Part shown: positions 17,532-25,699 of the stretch, one piece after another
Layout of the letters: each line of letters begins with the position of its first letter
Position numbering within the stretch: position 1 is the stretch's first letter
Assembly: GCF_018491765.1 (NCBI RefSeq)
Contig: NZ_JABWCU010000024.1
Coordinates: 1-64,000 of the forward strand
Origin: Novosphingobium profundi
Lineage (GTDB): Bacteria > Pseudomonadota > Alphaproteobacteria > Sphingomonadales > Sphingomonadaceae
Direction: 5' to 3'
Length of the DNA: 64,000 bases
Position numbers and translations under genes: made by a program
Notes under the pieces: model-generated
The model's input: only the letters and a program-made list of their open reading frames with translations
Told to the model about the DNA's origin: nothing
Database searches by the model: none

Positions 17532-17550
17532 ATTGTGTAAGCACCCTTTT

Positions 17551-17907
17551 ATGACAGGCGGCCTGACGCTCCTCTTGCGCATGCGCATATGGGCCCTGCT
17601 CCTGCTCGCCGCGATCGGCTTGCAGGCGGCGGAACCCATTCGTGCGCCGCTCGAACGCAGCGAAGGTTCGGCCTGGAGTTCGGCCACCAAGGACCTCGCG
17701 CTGCTGAGCAACCGGCGCAGCGAGGATGCCTCCTCCGAGGCCAGCCCGCTGCCCCAGCCGCGGCTTGTCCGCACATCCCCGCTCGCCCCCGTCGAGGCCG
17801 TCTTCGCCCTCGCCCGCGAGCCGCATGCCCTCCCGCGCGCGCAGGCCCCGCCCCCGCACGCGCACCCGGCGCGGCCACCCGACGCAACCGCACCCCCACG
17901 CGCCTGA
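17551..17907 (+). CDS. Hypothetical small exported protein
   Basis: 118 residues if the ATG at 17551 is used. The N-terminus (LTLLLRMRIWALLLLAAIGLQA) resembles a signal peptide. The mature part is Ser/Ala/Pro-rich with no recognisable domain, and the last 30 residues are Pro/His/Ala repeats of low complexity. The high GC content means such a frame could be fortuitous; the signal-like N-terminus and an inverted repeat just upstream argue for a real gene. Confidence 0.45.
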   Translation: MTGGLTLLLRMRIWALLLLAAIGLQAAEPIRAPLERSEGSAWSSATKDLALLSNRRSEDASSEASPLPQPRLVRTSPLAPVEAVFALAREPHALPRAQAPPPHAHPARPPDATAPPRA

Positions 17908-17973
17908 AACGCCTCCGACCGGGCGCGCGCCTTCGCGCGTCCGCCGTTCTTTCCGTTTCAGGACGCTATTGCC

Positions 17974-18276
17974 ATGCAGACCCAGAATGCGGGTGTCGTC
18001 GCCGCCGAAGAGCGCGCCTACGTCGCCCATCTCCTCCGCCGCTATCCCGAGCGCCTCTCGCCGCACGAGGAGGCCGACGTCGCCAACTGGTTCGACCGCA
18101 TCGCCAGCCCGGCCGACGTGCGCGCCTTGATCGCCGATCCCGCGCTTGCCGAACGCTACGAGGCGTTCCGGGCTGCCAGGGTTCACCGCTCGGGACCGCC
18201 GCGTCTTGTGCGCACGGTGCTCGTCCTGGCACTGGTTACAACCGTCGTGGGTGCCCTGTCCCTCCTGGCCCCATGA
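17974..18276 (+). CDS. Small C-tail-anchored membrane protein, unknown
   Basis: 100 residues: a soluble, charged N-terminal part with HLLRRYPERLSPHEEADVANWF and, near the C-terminus, a single hydrophobic helix (about 78-98). It looks like a tail-anchored inner-membrane protein. I do not recognise a family. A strong inverted repeat downstream (18282-18332) would end its transcript. Confidence 0.6.
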   Translation: MQTQNAGVVAAEERAYVAHLLRRYPERLSPHEEADVANWFDRIASPADVRALIADPALAERYEAFRAARVHRSGPPRLVRTVLVLALVTTVVGALSLLAP

Positions 18277-18281
18277 CGGAC

Positions 18282-18332
18282 GAAGCCGGGGCGCGTCCCT
18301 GCCCCCCAGCATCCCGCGCGCGCCCCGGCTTC
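18282..18332. terminator. Inverted repeat between convergent genes
   Basis: Perfect 14-bp stem GAAGCCGGGGCGCG / CGCGCCCCGGCTTC with a 23-base loop, placed between the 17974 gene and the convergent ribA. No clear T-run; likely a bidirectional terminator. Confidence 0.55.
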
Positions 18333-18373
18333 ACACTCTTTCCAACTTCCGCCCGAACGATGCAGGCGACGCG

Positions 18374-19420
18374 TCAGAGGATATGACCGGTGCGGTCGCG
18401 CTTGGTCTCGAGATAGCGCGCGTTGTGCGGGTTGGCCGGCAGCTGGTGCGGCACCCGTTCGCGGACATCCACGCCCACACCTTGCAGCGCGGCGACCTTC
18501 GAGGGGTTGTTCGTCATCAGCCGGATCGCGGGAACACCCAGCAGTTCGAGCATGCGCGCGGCGACCGGAAAGTCGCGCGCCTCGGTCGGCAGCCCGAGAC
18601 GGTTGTTGGCATCGACCGTGTCGAGCCCCTGGTCCTGCAGGCGATAGGCGCGCAGCTTGTTGATGAGGCCGATCCCGCGCCCTTCCTGGCGCATGTAGAG
18701 CAGAACGCCCCACCCGCCCTCGCGCGCCTCGCGGGCCATCTCGGCGAGGGCCGCCTGCAATTGCGGGCCGCAATCGCACTTGAGCGAGCCCAGGATATCG
18801 CCCGTCAGGCATTCGGAATGCAGGCGTACCAGCGGAACGCGCTCGCCGCTTTGCGTGCCGACCACGAGCGCGACGTGCTCGCGCATGTCGTCGAGCGAGC
18901 GGAAGGCGACGATCTCGGCGTTCTCGCAGACTTCCACCGGCAGCCGCGCGCGTGAGGCCACGGCAAGCCGCCGGGTATCCTTCCAGACCGCCAGATCAGC
19001 AACTTCGACGCGCTGCACCGCGCCTTCGTCGAGGTCCAGGCCGACGAGGAAGGCGGGCAGGATCCCGGCAAGGCGCGCCAGTTCCATGGCCGTGCGCGCC
19101 GCCTCGGGATCCTCCAGCGGCTGTGCGGCAAAGGGCCCCTTCATCGGGTACTCGAGATCGAGTGCGGGATCGGCGATCGCACGCGCGAGGTCGAGCGTGA
19201 AGGGCTCGGCCGCGCGGATCCGCACCGGCGCTTCGGGCACGGCGGCCTCGCGCTGGTTGGCCAGCTTGAGCGTGACCGCGCGCGCCGAAGAGATCAGCAT
19301 GTGGCCCGTCCGGGGGCCATCCTCGCCCGGCGCAAAGCCGGTTTCGGCCGGAAGCAGCGCCGGACCTTGCCCGATGCGGACCGGCCAGCCGTGGCGCAGC
19401 GCATCAAGCGCCAGCGCCAC
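18374..19420 (-). CDS. ribA: GTP cyclohydrolase II with N-terminal extension
   Basis: About 348 residues. The C-terminal ~200 residues are the complete RibA core: RLHSECLTGDILGSLKCDCG with the three zinc cysteines, RQEGRGIGLINKLRAY and LMTNNPSKV. It converts GTP to the first riboflavin intermediate. About 150 residues precede the core (ALDALRHGWPVRIGQGPALLPAETG onward); similar extensions occur in other alphaproteobacterial RibA and resemble a degenerate dihydroxybutanone-phosphate-synthase half. The start is uncertain: the GTG at 19420 is the nearest usable codon, but conserved-looking residues continue upstream to a CTG at 19471 that overlaps the end of xthA. Confidence 0.9.
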   Translation of the reverse strand: MALALDALRHGWPVRIGQGPALLPAETGFAPGEDGPRTGHMLISSARAVTLKLANQREAAVPEAPVRIRAAEPFTLDLARAIADPALDLEYPMKGPFAAQPLEDPEAARTAMELARLAGILPAFLVGLDLDEGAVQRVEVADLAVWKDTRRLAVASRARLPVEVCENAEIVAFRSLDDMREHVALVVGTQSGERVPLVRLHSECLTGDILGSLKCDCGPQLQAALAEMAREAREGGWGVLLYMRQEGRGIGLINKLRAYRLQDQGLDTVDANNRLGLPTEARDFPVAARMLELLGVPAIRLMTNNPSKVAALQGVGVDVRERVPHQLPANPHNARYLETKRDRTGHIL

Positions 19421-19467
19421 GCGACGCGCCTCGGCGGAAAAGCCGCCCGGAGAATCGGGCGAAGTGC

Positions 19468-20256
19468 TCAGAGCGCGAACTCCGTGACGAGCGGGATGTG
19501 GTCGCTCGGCTGCTCCCAGCGGCGCGTTTCCTCGACGAAATGGTGCCCGGTCGCCTGCGCGGCGAGATCGGGCGAAGCCCACATGTGGTCGAGGCGTCGG
19601 CCCTGGTCCTTCTGGCGCCAGTAGCTGCGGTAGGACCACCAGGAGTAGTTGCGCTCGGGCGCAGGGATGAACGTGCGGCCGAGGTCCACGAAACCGTGTG
19701 CGTCCTGGAAGCGCTTGAGCGTCTCGACCTCGATCGGCGTGTGGCTGACGACCTTGAGCAGCGCCTTGTGGTCGTAGACGTCGCAGTCGAGCGGGGCGAT
19801 GTTGAAATCACCCACGATCAGCGTCGGGCGATCGATCCCGTCGGCCCAGCGCGTCATGCGCTCGAGGAAGTCGAGTTTCTGCCCGAACTTGGGATTGACC
19901 TCGCGATCGGCGACGTCACCACCCGCGGGGATATAGACGTTCTCGAGGATCATCCCCTTCCCCTCGCCCTGCAGTTCCACCCCGACGTGGCGCGCCTCGC
20001 CGTTGTCCTGCCAGTCGTGCCGGCTGAATTCGACGAAGGGCACCTTCGAGACGGTGGCGACGCCGTGGTAGCCCTTCTGGCCGTGGATCGCGCGGTGCGT
20101 GTAGCCCAGGCGCTCGAACATCTCGTGCGGGAAAAGATGCTCGGCGACCTTGATTTCCTGCAGGCACAGGACATCGGGCGCGTTCTCGGTCAGGAAGCGC
20201 TCGACCTGGTCGATGCGCAGGCGGACGGAATTGATGTTCCAGGTGGCAATCTTCAT
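19468..20256 (-). CDS. xthA: Exodeoxyribonuclease III
   Basis: 262 residues, the usual length. Signature motifs: ATWNINSVRLR at the start, LQEIKV with the metal-binding Glu, VGDFNIAPLDCDVYD and SDHIPLV at the C-terminus. It acts as AP endonuclease and 3'-5' exonuclease in base-excision repair. The ATG at 20256 matches the family start (MKIATWN). Its 3' end adjoins or overlaps the start of ribA, so both are probably one operon. Confidence 0.95.
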   Translation of the reverse strand: MKIATWNINSVRLRIDQVERFLTENAPDVLCLQEIKVAEHLFPHEMFERLGYTHRAIHGQKGYHGVATVSKVPFVEFSRHDWQDNGEARHVGVELQGEGKGMILENVYIPAGGDVADREVNPKFGQKLDFLERMTRWADGIDRPTLIVGDFNIAPLDCDVYDHKALLKVVSHTPIEVETLKRFQDAHGFVDLGRTFIPAPERNYSWWSYRSYWRQKDQGRRLDHMWASPDLAAQATGHHFVEETRRWEQPSDHIPLVTEFAL

Positions 20257-20342
20257 GGCGCCCGCTTTAGGCACCCTGCGCGCGAAAGGCCAGAGGCCGC
20301 GCATCCGCAAGCGCCCACCCGCCGCGCCTGCCCCAGACGCGA

Positions 20343-20377
20343 CAAAACCCTCGAGCCGGGGGCAAGGGCTCGAGGGT
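20343..20377 (-). terminator. Minus-strand intrinsic terminator
   Basis: Perfect 11-bp stem ACCCTCGAGCC / GGCTCGAGGGT (20347-20377). On the minus strand it ends in GGGTTTTG, a short T-run. No annotated gene ends here, so it may serve an unannotated minus-strand transcript. Confidence 0.6.
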
Positions 20378-20633
20378 CCTGTCAGCGTTCGTCACGCTTG
20401 TCAGTCGATCTTTATTGAGGCTTGGGCAACAGGGGGGAAACCCGCCTCGGATCGTTCTGACTAGTCCTATGTAGGACGCGGAGGCTGTCTGTTAAGTGAA
20501 CGAGAGTCCGAAAACTGTCGCGCTTTGTCGCAGTTTTCGGGGTTTCGGCGACAAACACCCCATATCCATCGACGAATGACATTCCGGCTTGGCGAATGAC
20601 CGACTCGCCGGACACCAAGCGACTCGCTGGATC

Positions 20634-20664
20634 GAAAAAGGGGCCCGGCGACAGCCGAACCCCC
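20634..20664 (-). terminator. Intrinsic terminator of lolA
   Basis: On the minus strand GGGGTTCGGC-TGTC-GCCGGGCCCC followed by TTTTT; ten pairs including two G-U. It starts 29 bp after the lolA stop. Confidence 0.85.
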
Positions 20665-20692
20665 ACGATTCTTCAGCGCCCATGCAGCCCGC

Positions 20693-21370
20693 TCAATGGC
20701 GCCGCACGCTGCGGCGCGGGTCCTTCCAGGTGAAGGCGCTGTCGGCCACCGCGACGCCGTAGCGCTGGTTGCTGAGCTGGATGGTGGTGCGCGTGTTCTG
20801 CGCGTCGAGCGCGACCCAGTAGCTCAGTTCGAGCCCGCCGGGCGCCGAAGCCTTGCGCGTGAAGATCAGCGTGATGATCCCGTATTCGGGATGGCTGGTG
20901 TCGCGCACCTCGATCGAGATCACGTTCGGATTGCCCGTCTCACGCACGGTGCCGTACCTGGCCACGTCGCGATTGGGATCGAGCAGCGCACCAAGCGGGC
21001 TGTTCTTGATCGGCCAGCGCTGGACCTGGTTGACCTCGTAGTCGATCATGGTCAGCGCCTTGCCGTCACCCACGATGAGCATGGGCACGTTCTTGGCGTA
21101 CTGGAAGCGGATCTTGCCCGGGCGCTTGAGGGTCAGTTCGCCGGTGACCTCGCTGCCATTGCGGTCGCGCTGCACGAAGTCGGCCTTGAGCGTGCTGATC
21201 GCGCGCAAGGCCTTGACCGCCTGGTCAAGCTTGGCGGCATCGCTGGTACCCGTCGCGGCACTCGCCGAAAGCGCGGGCAGCGTGGCGCAGACACCAAGAG
21301 CGGCCGCTCCCATGGCAATGGGGGCAGCCGCTCTGGTAATCGCGTGAAGGATCGTCGTCAGTTTCGTCAT
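20693..21370 (-). CDS. lolA: LolA family outer-membrane lipoprotein carrier protein
   Basis: 225 residues with a signal peptide (about 1-38, ending SASA). The mature part has LKADFVQRDRNGSEVTGELTLKRPGKIRFQY, the LolA beta-strand pattern, and a C-terminal half with VDYEVNQVQRWPI-like strands. LolA ferries lipoproteins through the periplasm from LolCDE to LolB; LolCDE is not in the window. It is followed by an intrinsic terminator. Confidence 0.88.
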   Translation of the reverse strand: MTKLTTILHAITRAAAPIAMGAAALGVCATLPALSASAATGTSDAAKLDQAVKALRAISTLKADFVQRDRNGSEVTGELTLKRPGKIRFQYAKNVPMLIVGDGKALTMIDYEVNQVQRWPIKNSPLGALLDPNRDVARYGTVRETGNPNVISIEVRDTSHPEYGIITLIFTRKASAPGGLELSYWVALDAQNTRTTIQLSNQRYGVAVADSAFTWKDPRRSVRRH

Positions 21371-21412
21371 GGCTGGGTCCTTGGGCCCACAGCCTTGAAC
21401 CGACTGTGAACC

Positions 21413-21580
21413 TTACTTGATCTTGGCTTCCTTGAACTCGACGTGCTTGCGCACGACGGGATCGTACTTACGGAAGTTCATCTTCTCGGTCGTGTTCCGG
21501 GGATTCTTCTTGGTGACGTAGAAAAATCCGGTGTCAGCGGTCGAGACCAGACGGATCTTGACGGTTGCGGGCTTCGCCAT
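21413..21580 (-). CDS. rpmG: 50S ribosomal protein L33
   Basis: 55 residues, the standard length: it starts MAKPATVKIRLVSTADTGFF and contains TKKNPRNTTEKMNFRKYDPV. The zinc-free form without CxxC motifs is typical of alphaproteobacteria. It lies 42 bp upstream of lolA on the same strand. Confidence 0.96.
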   Translation of the reverse strand: MAKPATVKIRLVSTADTGFFYVTKKNPRNTTEKMNFRKYDPVVRKHVEFKEAKIK

Positions 21581-21724
21581 GGCGGTTTCCTGTAATCTCT
21601 CGTTTCAGCCGCCCTGGCAGGCCGGCATCTGCGTTGAAAATGCGATGGGTGGTAATCGCGTACCGCCCTTCAAGGTTGCGCCCCTTGCGTCATGAGGGGC
21701 CAAAAGTCAAGGCGGGCAAGCCCC

Positions 21725-22513
21725 TCAGGGCAGCGGGTAGGGCGGAATCGGCGCAAGAAGCGTGAATTCTTCCACTGCGGGCGCGTGCTTGAGCGGCGTG
21801 ATCGCGATTTCGGGCGGATCGACTCGGGTGTCGGGGAGCCGGTCGAGCAGATTGCGAATCAGTGTCAGACGGCCGAGCTTCTGGTCGTTGAAGTCAACCA
21901 GCGTCCAGGGCGCATGGTTGGTGTGCGAAGCCTCGAGCATGGCCCTGCGCGCGTGAGTATAGGCCTCGTACTGCTCGCGCGCGGCCAGATCGACGGGAGA
22001 CAGCTTCCAGCGCTTGAGCGGATCTTCCAGCCGCTCGCGCAGGCGCTCCTCCTGTCGCTCCTGGTCGCAGGTGAGCCAGTACTTGAAGAGCAGGATGCCG
22101 TCGTTGACGAGCAGCCGCTCGAAGGCCGGGACTTGCGCGAGGAACTGCTCGACTTGCGCCGGGCTCGCATAGCCCATGACCTTCTCGACCCCGGCCCGGT
22201 TGTACCAGGAACGATCGAACAGGACGATCTCGCCCGTGCTCGGCAGGTGCTGGACGTAGCGCTGGAAGTACCACTCGCCCTGCTCGCGCGCGCTCGGAGG
22301 GCCAAGCGCGACGGTGCGGCACTGACGTGGATTGAGATAGGAGGAGACCGCGCGGATCGCGCCGCCCTTGCCTGCGGTGTCGCGCCCTTCGAACAGGACC
22401 ACGATCCGCGCGCCCGTCGCCTTGGCCCAGCGGGCCATTCCGACCAGTTCTTCCTGCAGCGGCTCGAGCGCCGCTTCGTATTCCTTCTTCTTCAGCCCCT
22501 CGGCCACCTGCAT
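21725..22513 (-). CDS. ppk2: Polyphosphate kinase 2 family protein
   Basis: 262 residues. Walker A EGRDTAGKGGAI (about 42-53), Walker B FDRSWYNRAGVE and the lid region ERLRERLEDPLKRWKLSP are all intact. PPK2 enzymes transfer phosphate between polyphosphate and nucleoside di- or monophosphates; this one-domain form may make GTP/ATP from polyP or the reverse. Its ATG shares one base with the stop of uppP (TGATG), so the two are coupled. Sub-class (1, 2 or 3) cannot be told by eye. Confidence 0.93.
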   Translation of the reverse strand: MQVAEGLKKKEYEAALEPLQEELVGMARWAKATGARIVVLFEGRDTAGKGGAIRAVSSYLNPRQCRTVALGPPSAREQGEWYFQRYVQHLPSTGEIVLFDRSWYNRAGVEKVMGYASPAQVEQFLAQVPAFERLLVNDGILLFKYWLTCDQERQEERLRERLEDPLKRWKLSPVDLAAREQYEAYTHARRAMLEASHTNHAPWTLVDFNDQKLGRLTLIRNLLDRLPDTRVDPPEIAITPLKHAPAVEEFTLLAPIPPYPLP

Positions 22514-23325
22514 CAGGCTCCGGCGAGGAGGTAGAGAGCGAGCAGGCCGGCCGCGATGCGGTACCAGGCGAAAGGCGAGAAGCCCGAGCGGCTGACGAAG
22601 GCCATGAACGCCTTGATCACCACCAGCGCGACGACGAACGAGACCGCGAAGCCGATCCCGATCTCGCCCCAGCCCACGGGGCCCGTGCCCGCCATCAGTT
22701 CCTCGCGGTGCTTGACCAGCGAGAGCGCGGTGGCGCCCACCATGGTGGGAACGGCAAGGAAGAAGCTGAACTCGGCGGCGGTGCGCCGCTCGATACCCAT
22801 GGCGAGCGCGCCCATGATGGTCGCGCCCGAGCGGCTCGTGCCCGGGATCATGGCGAGGCACTGGGCAAAGCCGACGCCCACGCACTTGGAGATCGGCAGT
22901 TCGGCGACACCGGTCAGCGGGCCCGGCTTGGCAACCTTCTCGATGCCCAGGATCGCGATGCCGCCGATGATCAGGGCCCAGGCCACGACGCCCGGATCGC
23001 CGAGCAGCTCCTCGATCCAGTCGTTGAGCAGCAGGCCCAGGACCGCCGAGGGCAGGAACGCGACGAGCACGTTGCGCACGAAGCGGATCGAGGTGGGATT
23101 GAGCTTCAGGAGGCCCATTCCGACCGCCCAGAAAGTGCGCCAGAAGTGGGCGATCACGGCCAGGATCGCGCCGAGCTGGATGACCACGTTGAACGTGGCC
23201 CAAAGCTCGGAATCGTAGCCGAAGAGCTGGGTTGCAAGGATGAGATGCCCCGTCGAGGAGACGGGGAGGAACTCGGTGAGGCCCTCGACGATACCGAGGA
23301 GAATGGCTGTGATTGTGAGGGTCAT
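22513..23325 (-). CDS. uppP: Undecaprenyl-diphosphatase
   Basis: 270 residues, eight or so transmembrane helices. The two active-site motifs are present: EGLTEFLPVSSTGHL near the N-terminus and PGTSRSGATI in the middle. It recycles undecaprenyl pyrophosphate for cell-wall synthesis and gives bacitracin tolerance. The ATG at 23325 places MTLTITAILLGIVEGLTEFLP at the family start; an ATG at 23349 is also in frame. It forms a two-gene unit with ppk2. Confidence 0.94.
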   Translation of the reverse strand: MTLTITAILLGIVEGLTEFLPVSSTGHLILATQLFGYDSELWATFNVVIQLGAILAVIAHFWRTFWAVGMGLLKLNPTSIRFVRNVLVAFLPSAVLGLLLNDWIEELLGDPGVVAWALIIGGIAILGIEKVAKPGPLTGVAELPISKCVGVGFAQCLAMIPGTSRSGATIMGALAMGIERRTAAEFSFFLAVPTMVGATALSLVKHREELMAGTGPVGWGEIGIGFAVSFVVALVVIKAFMAFVSRSGFSPFAWYRIAAGLLALYLLAGA

Positions 23326-23415
23326 CGTGGACACAAGGTCATGCAGCACGCACCGGTCAAGTCAACCCGCTGCGTGCTGCACTGCAATGAAAAACGATGA
23401 AAAGCCCTGGAACTC

Positions 23416-25593
23416 TTACCAGATGCGCACGCGCTTGTCGGGCGGGAGGTAGAGCGCATCGCCCGGCTTCACGTCGAAGGCCTTGTACCACTCGTCGAAG
23501 TTGCGCACGATCCCGTCGATCCGGTAGTGCGGCGGCGAGTGCGGATCGGTCATGAGCTGCTGGCGCGCCTGCGCCTCGCGGGTCTTGCTGCGCCAGACCT
23601 GCGCCCAGCCCATGAAGAAGCGCTGGTCGCCGGTGAAGCCGTCGATGACCGGGGCCTCCTTGCCGTTCAGCGACATCTTGTAGGCACGGTACGCGACGCT
23701 CAGGCCACCCAGGTCACCGATGTTCTCGCCCATCGTCAGCTTGCCGTTGACGCAGGTCTTGCCCTCGTCGAACGGGCAGAAGCTGTTGTACTGCGCCTCG
23801 AGCTTGTCCTGCAGCTTCTGGAAGTTGGCCTTGTCGGCCGGGGTCCACCAGTCGCGCATGTTGCCCGTGCCATCCGACTTCGCGCCCTGGTCGTCGAAGC
23901 CGTGGCCCATCTCGTGACCGATCACCGCACCGATCGCGCCATAGTTGACGGCCGGGTCGGCGGTGAGGTTGAAGAACGGGGGCTGAAGGATCGCGGCCGG
24001 AAAGACGATCTCGTTCATCGTCGAATTGTAGTAGGCGTTGACCGTCTCGGGCAGCATGCCCCACTCCCCGCGATCGACCGGCTGGCCGATGCGGTTCATC
24101 TCGAAGCCATTGGCCCAGGCGTTGGCCGCCAGAGAATTGCCGAGCGGATCATTCGCCGCGAATTCCAGACCCTGGTAAGTCTTGAACGTGTCGGGCGCAC
24201 CGATCTTGGGGGTAAAGGCGTCGAGCTTGGCCTCGGCCTCCTTGCGCGTCTGCGGGCCCATCCAGTCGAGGTCCTGCAGGTTGGCGGCCATCGCCTTGCG
24301 CAAGTTGGCGACCAGCGCGGCCATCTTGGCCTTCTGCTCGGGCGGATAGTAGCGCTCGGCGTAGATCTTGCCGACGAGTTCGCCGGCCATGCCCTCGAGC
24401 GCGCTGACGCCGCGCTTCCAGCGCGGGCGCTGCTCGGGCTGTCCCGAGAGCAGCGTGCCGTAGAAGGCGAAGGAGGCCTCGTCGATGTCACTGGGCAGGA
24501 TTGCGGCATGGCCGCTGACGAAGCGCGCGGCGAGCCAGGCCTGCCAGGTGGAAACCGGCACGTCGCTGATCAGCCTGGCGACTTCGGGCAGACCACCACC
24601 CATCAGCGCCCCGGCCTGCGCGGCGTCGATATGCGCAGCCTTCAGTTCATCCGCCGTCGCGGGGATCTCGCTCGCGATCACGTACTGCGCCTTGTCGGCG
24701 CCCAGGGTCTTGAGGAAGGTGTCGATCACGCCCGGCGCGCCCAGCGCGTCGAATTCGCTGCGCGAGAGCTTGTTGTAGGTGAGATCGTCGTTGCGCGCGG
24801 CGACGCGGTCCCAGTCGGCCTGCGCAATGCGCGTCTCGAGCGCGAGCACCGCCTTGGCCGCCGCACCCGGATCCTGGTAGCCGACCTTGCCGAGCAGGAA
24901 GGTCAGGTAGTCGAGATAGGCCGCGCGGATCTTCTGCGAGCGCTCGTCGGTCTTGAGGTAGTAGTTGCGGTCGGGCAGGCCGAGCCCGGCGACGTAGCTC
25001 TGCAGCGCGTAGATGTCGCTCTGTTTGGCGTCGGCGCCGACATAGACCCCGATCGGCGAGGCGAAGCCGGGCTTGGCGAAGAGCACCGCGAGATCCTGCG
25101 GTGTCTTCGCGGCGAAGATCTGCGCGATATAGGGCTTGATCGGCGCAAGACCCGCCGCGTTGATCGCATCGACGTCCATGAACGCGCGGTAGGCCGCCGC
25201 GACGCGCGCCGCGTCGCTGCCCGCCGGCGCGTCGGACGTGAGCATGTCGTCCATGATCGCGTGCATGCGCTGCTGCGAAAGTTCGTTCAGCTCGAGGAAC
25301 GAGCCCCAGCGGGTGCGGTCGGCGGGCAGCTCGACGCTGTCGTTCCACTTGCCATTGACGTAGCGATCGAAATCGTCGCCCGGCTTGGTCGAGGTGTCCA
25401 TCCACTGGGTCTGGATGCCGAACGAACCCCAGTCGGTGGACGGGGTGAGCGCGGGTGCCGCAGTGGCGGCTGACGCCTTGTCCGATGCGGCCGGTGCGTC
25501 GGCCGTCTGTGCGGAGATGGAGGTTGTGGTGGCAAAGAAAATGGCGGCCGCGCTCGCTGCAAAAGCGAGGGCGCGCCCCTTGGACGTGCGCAT
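23416..25593 (-). CDS. M13 family metallopeptidase (neprilysin/PepO-like), exported
   Basis: 725 residues with a signal peptide (about 1-29, ending ISAQ). Zinc motif VIGHEMGHGFDDQGAKSD and the second signature GENIGDLGG are intact, as is the C-terminal HSPPHYRIDGIVRN of the family. The N-terminal M13 domain begins at WGSFGIQTQWMDTSTKPGDDFDRYVNGKW. It is a soluble periplasmic zinc endopeptidase acting on oligopeptides. Neighbours on both sides are unrelated; it is likely monocistronic. In other frames this GC-rich gene shows long shadows, which should be ignored. Confidence 0.95.
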   Translation of the reverse strand: MRTSKGRALAFAASAAAIFFATTTSISAQTADAPAASDKASAATAAPALTPSTDWGSFGIQTQWMDTSTKPGDDFDRYVNGKWNDSVELPADRTRWGSFLELNELSQQRMHAIMDDMLTSDAPAGSDAARVAAAYRAFMDVDAINAAGLAPIKPYIAQIFAAKTPQDLAVLFAKPGFASPIGVYVGADAKQSDIYALQSYVAGLGLPDRNYYLKTDERSQKIRAAYLDYLTFLLGKVGYQDPGAAAKAVLALETRIAQADWDRVAARNDDLTYNKLSRSEFDALGAPGVIDTFLKTLGADKAQYVIASEIPATADELKAAHIDAAQAGALMGGGLPEVARLISDVPVSTWQAWLAARFVSGHAAILPSDIDEASFAFYGTLLSGQPEQRPRWKRGVSALEGMAGELVGKIYAERYYPPEQKAKMAALVANLRKAMAANLQDLDWMGPQTRKEAEAKLDAFTPKIGAPDTFKTYQGLEFAANDPLGNSLAANAWANGFEMNRIGQPVDRGEWGMLPETVNAYYNSTMNEIVFPAAILQPPFFNLTADPAVNYGAIGAVIGHEMGHGFDDQGAKSDGTGNMRDWWTPADKANFQKLQDKLEAQYNSFCPFDEGKTCVNGKLTMGENIGDLGGLSVAYRAYKMSLNGKEAPVIDGFTGDQRFFMGWAQVWRSKTREAQARQQLMTDPHSPPHYRIDGIVRNFDEWYKAFDVKPGDALYLPPDKRVRIW

Positions 25594-25699
25594 GCAATAC
25601 CCTTCGGTTGGGTTCGACCCGGTTGCGTCGACCCCGCAGGATCGACCATTGCCGTGAACGATAATTGCAAACGCGCGCAATGCCAGCGCCCAAATGTCG

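Larger units (their letters stand above)
20257..20692. other. 436-bp region with hairpins but no convincing gene
   Basis: Between xthA and lolA. It contains the lolA terminator (20634-20664), a 10-bp inverted repeat CCGAAAACTG / CAGTTTTCGG (20508-20540), a 14-bp hairpin GTCCTA-TG-TAGGAC (20464-20477) and a terminator-like 11-bp stem (20347-20377). A minus-strand frame of ~85 codons overlaps the terminator and does not look coding. A small minus-strand RNA between the two terminators is possible. Confidence 0.5.

Noticed and set aside
20412..20683. 85-codon minus-strand frame between xthA and lolA
   Set aside because: It runs through the lolA terminator and two hairpins, with no recognisable domain or ribosome binding site.
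23527..25473. 648-codon plus-strand open frame opposite the M13 peptidase gene
   Set aside because: Antisense shadow; the minus strand encodes a complete peptidase with signal peptide and zinc motif.
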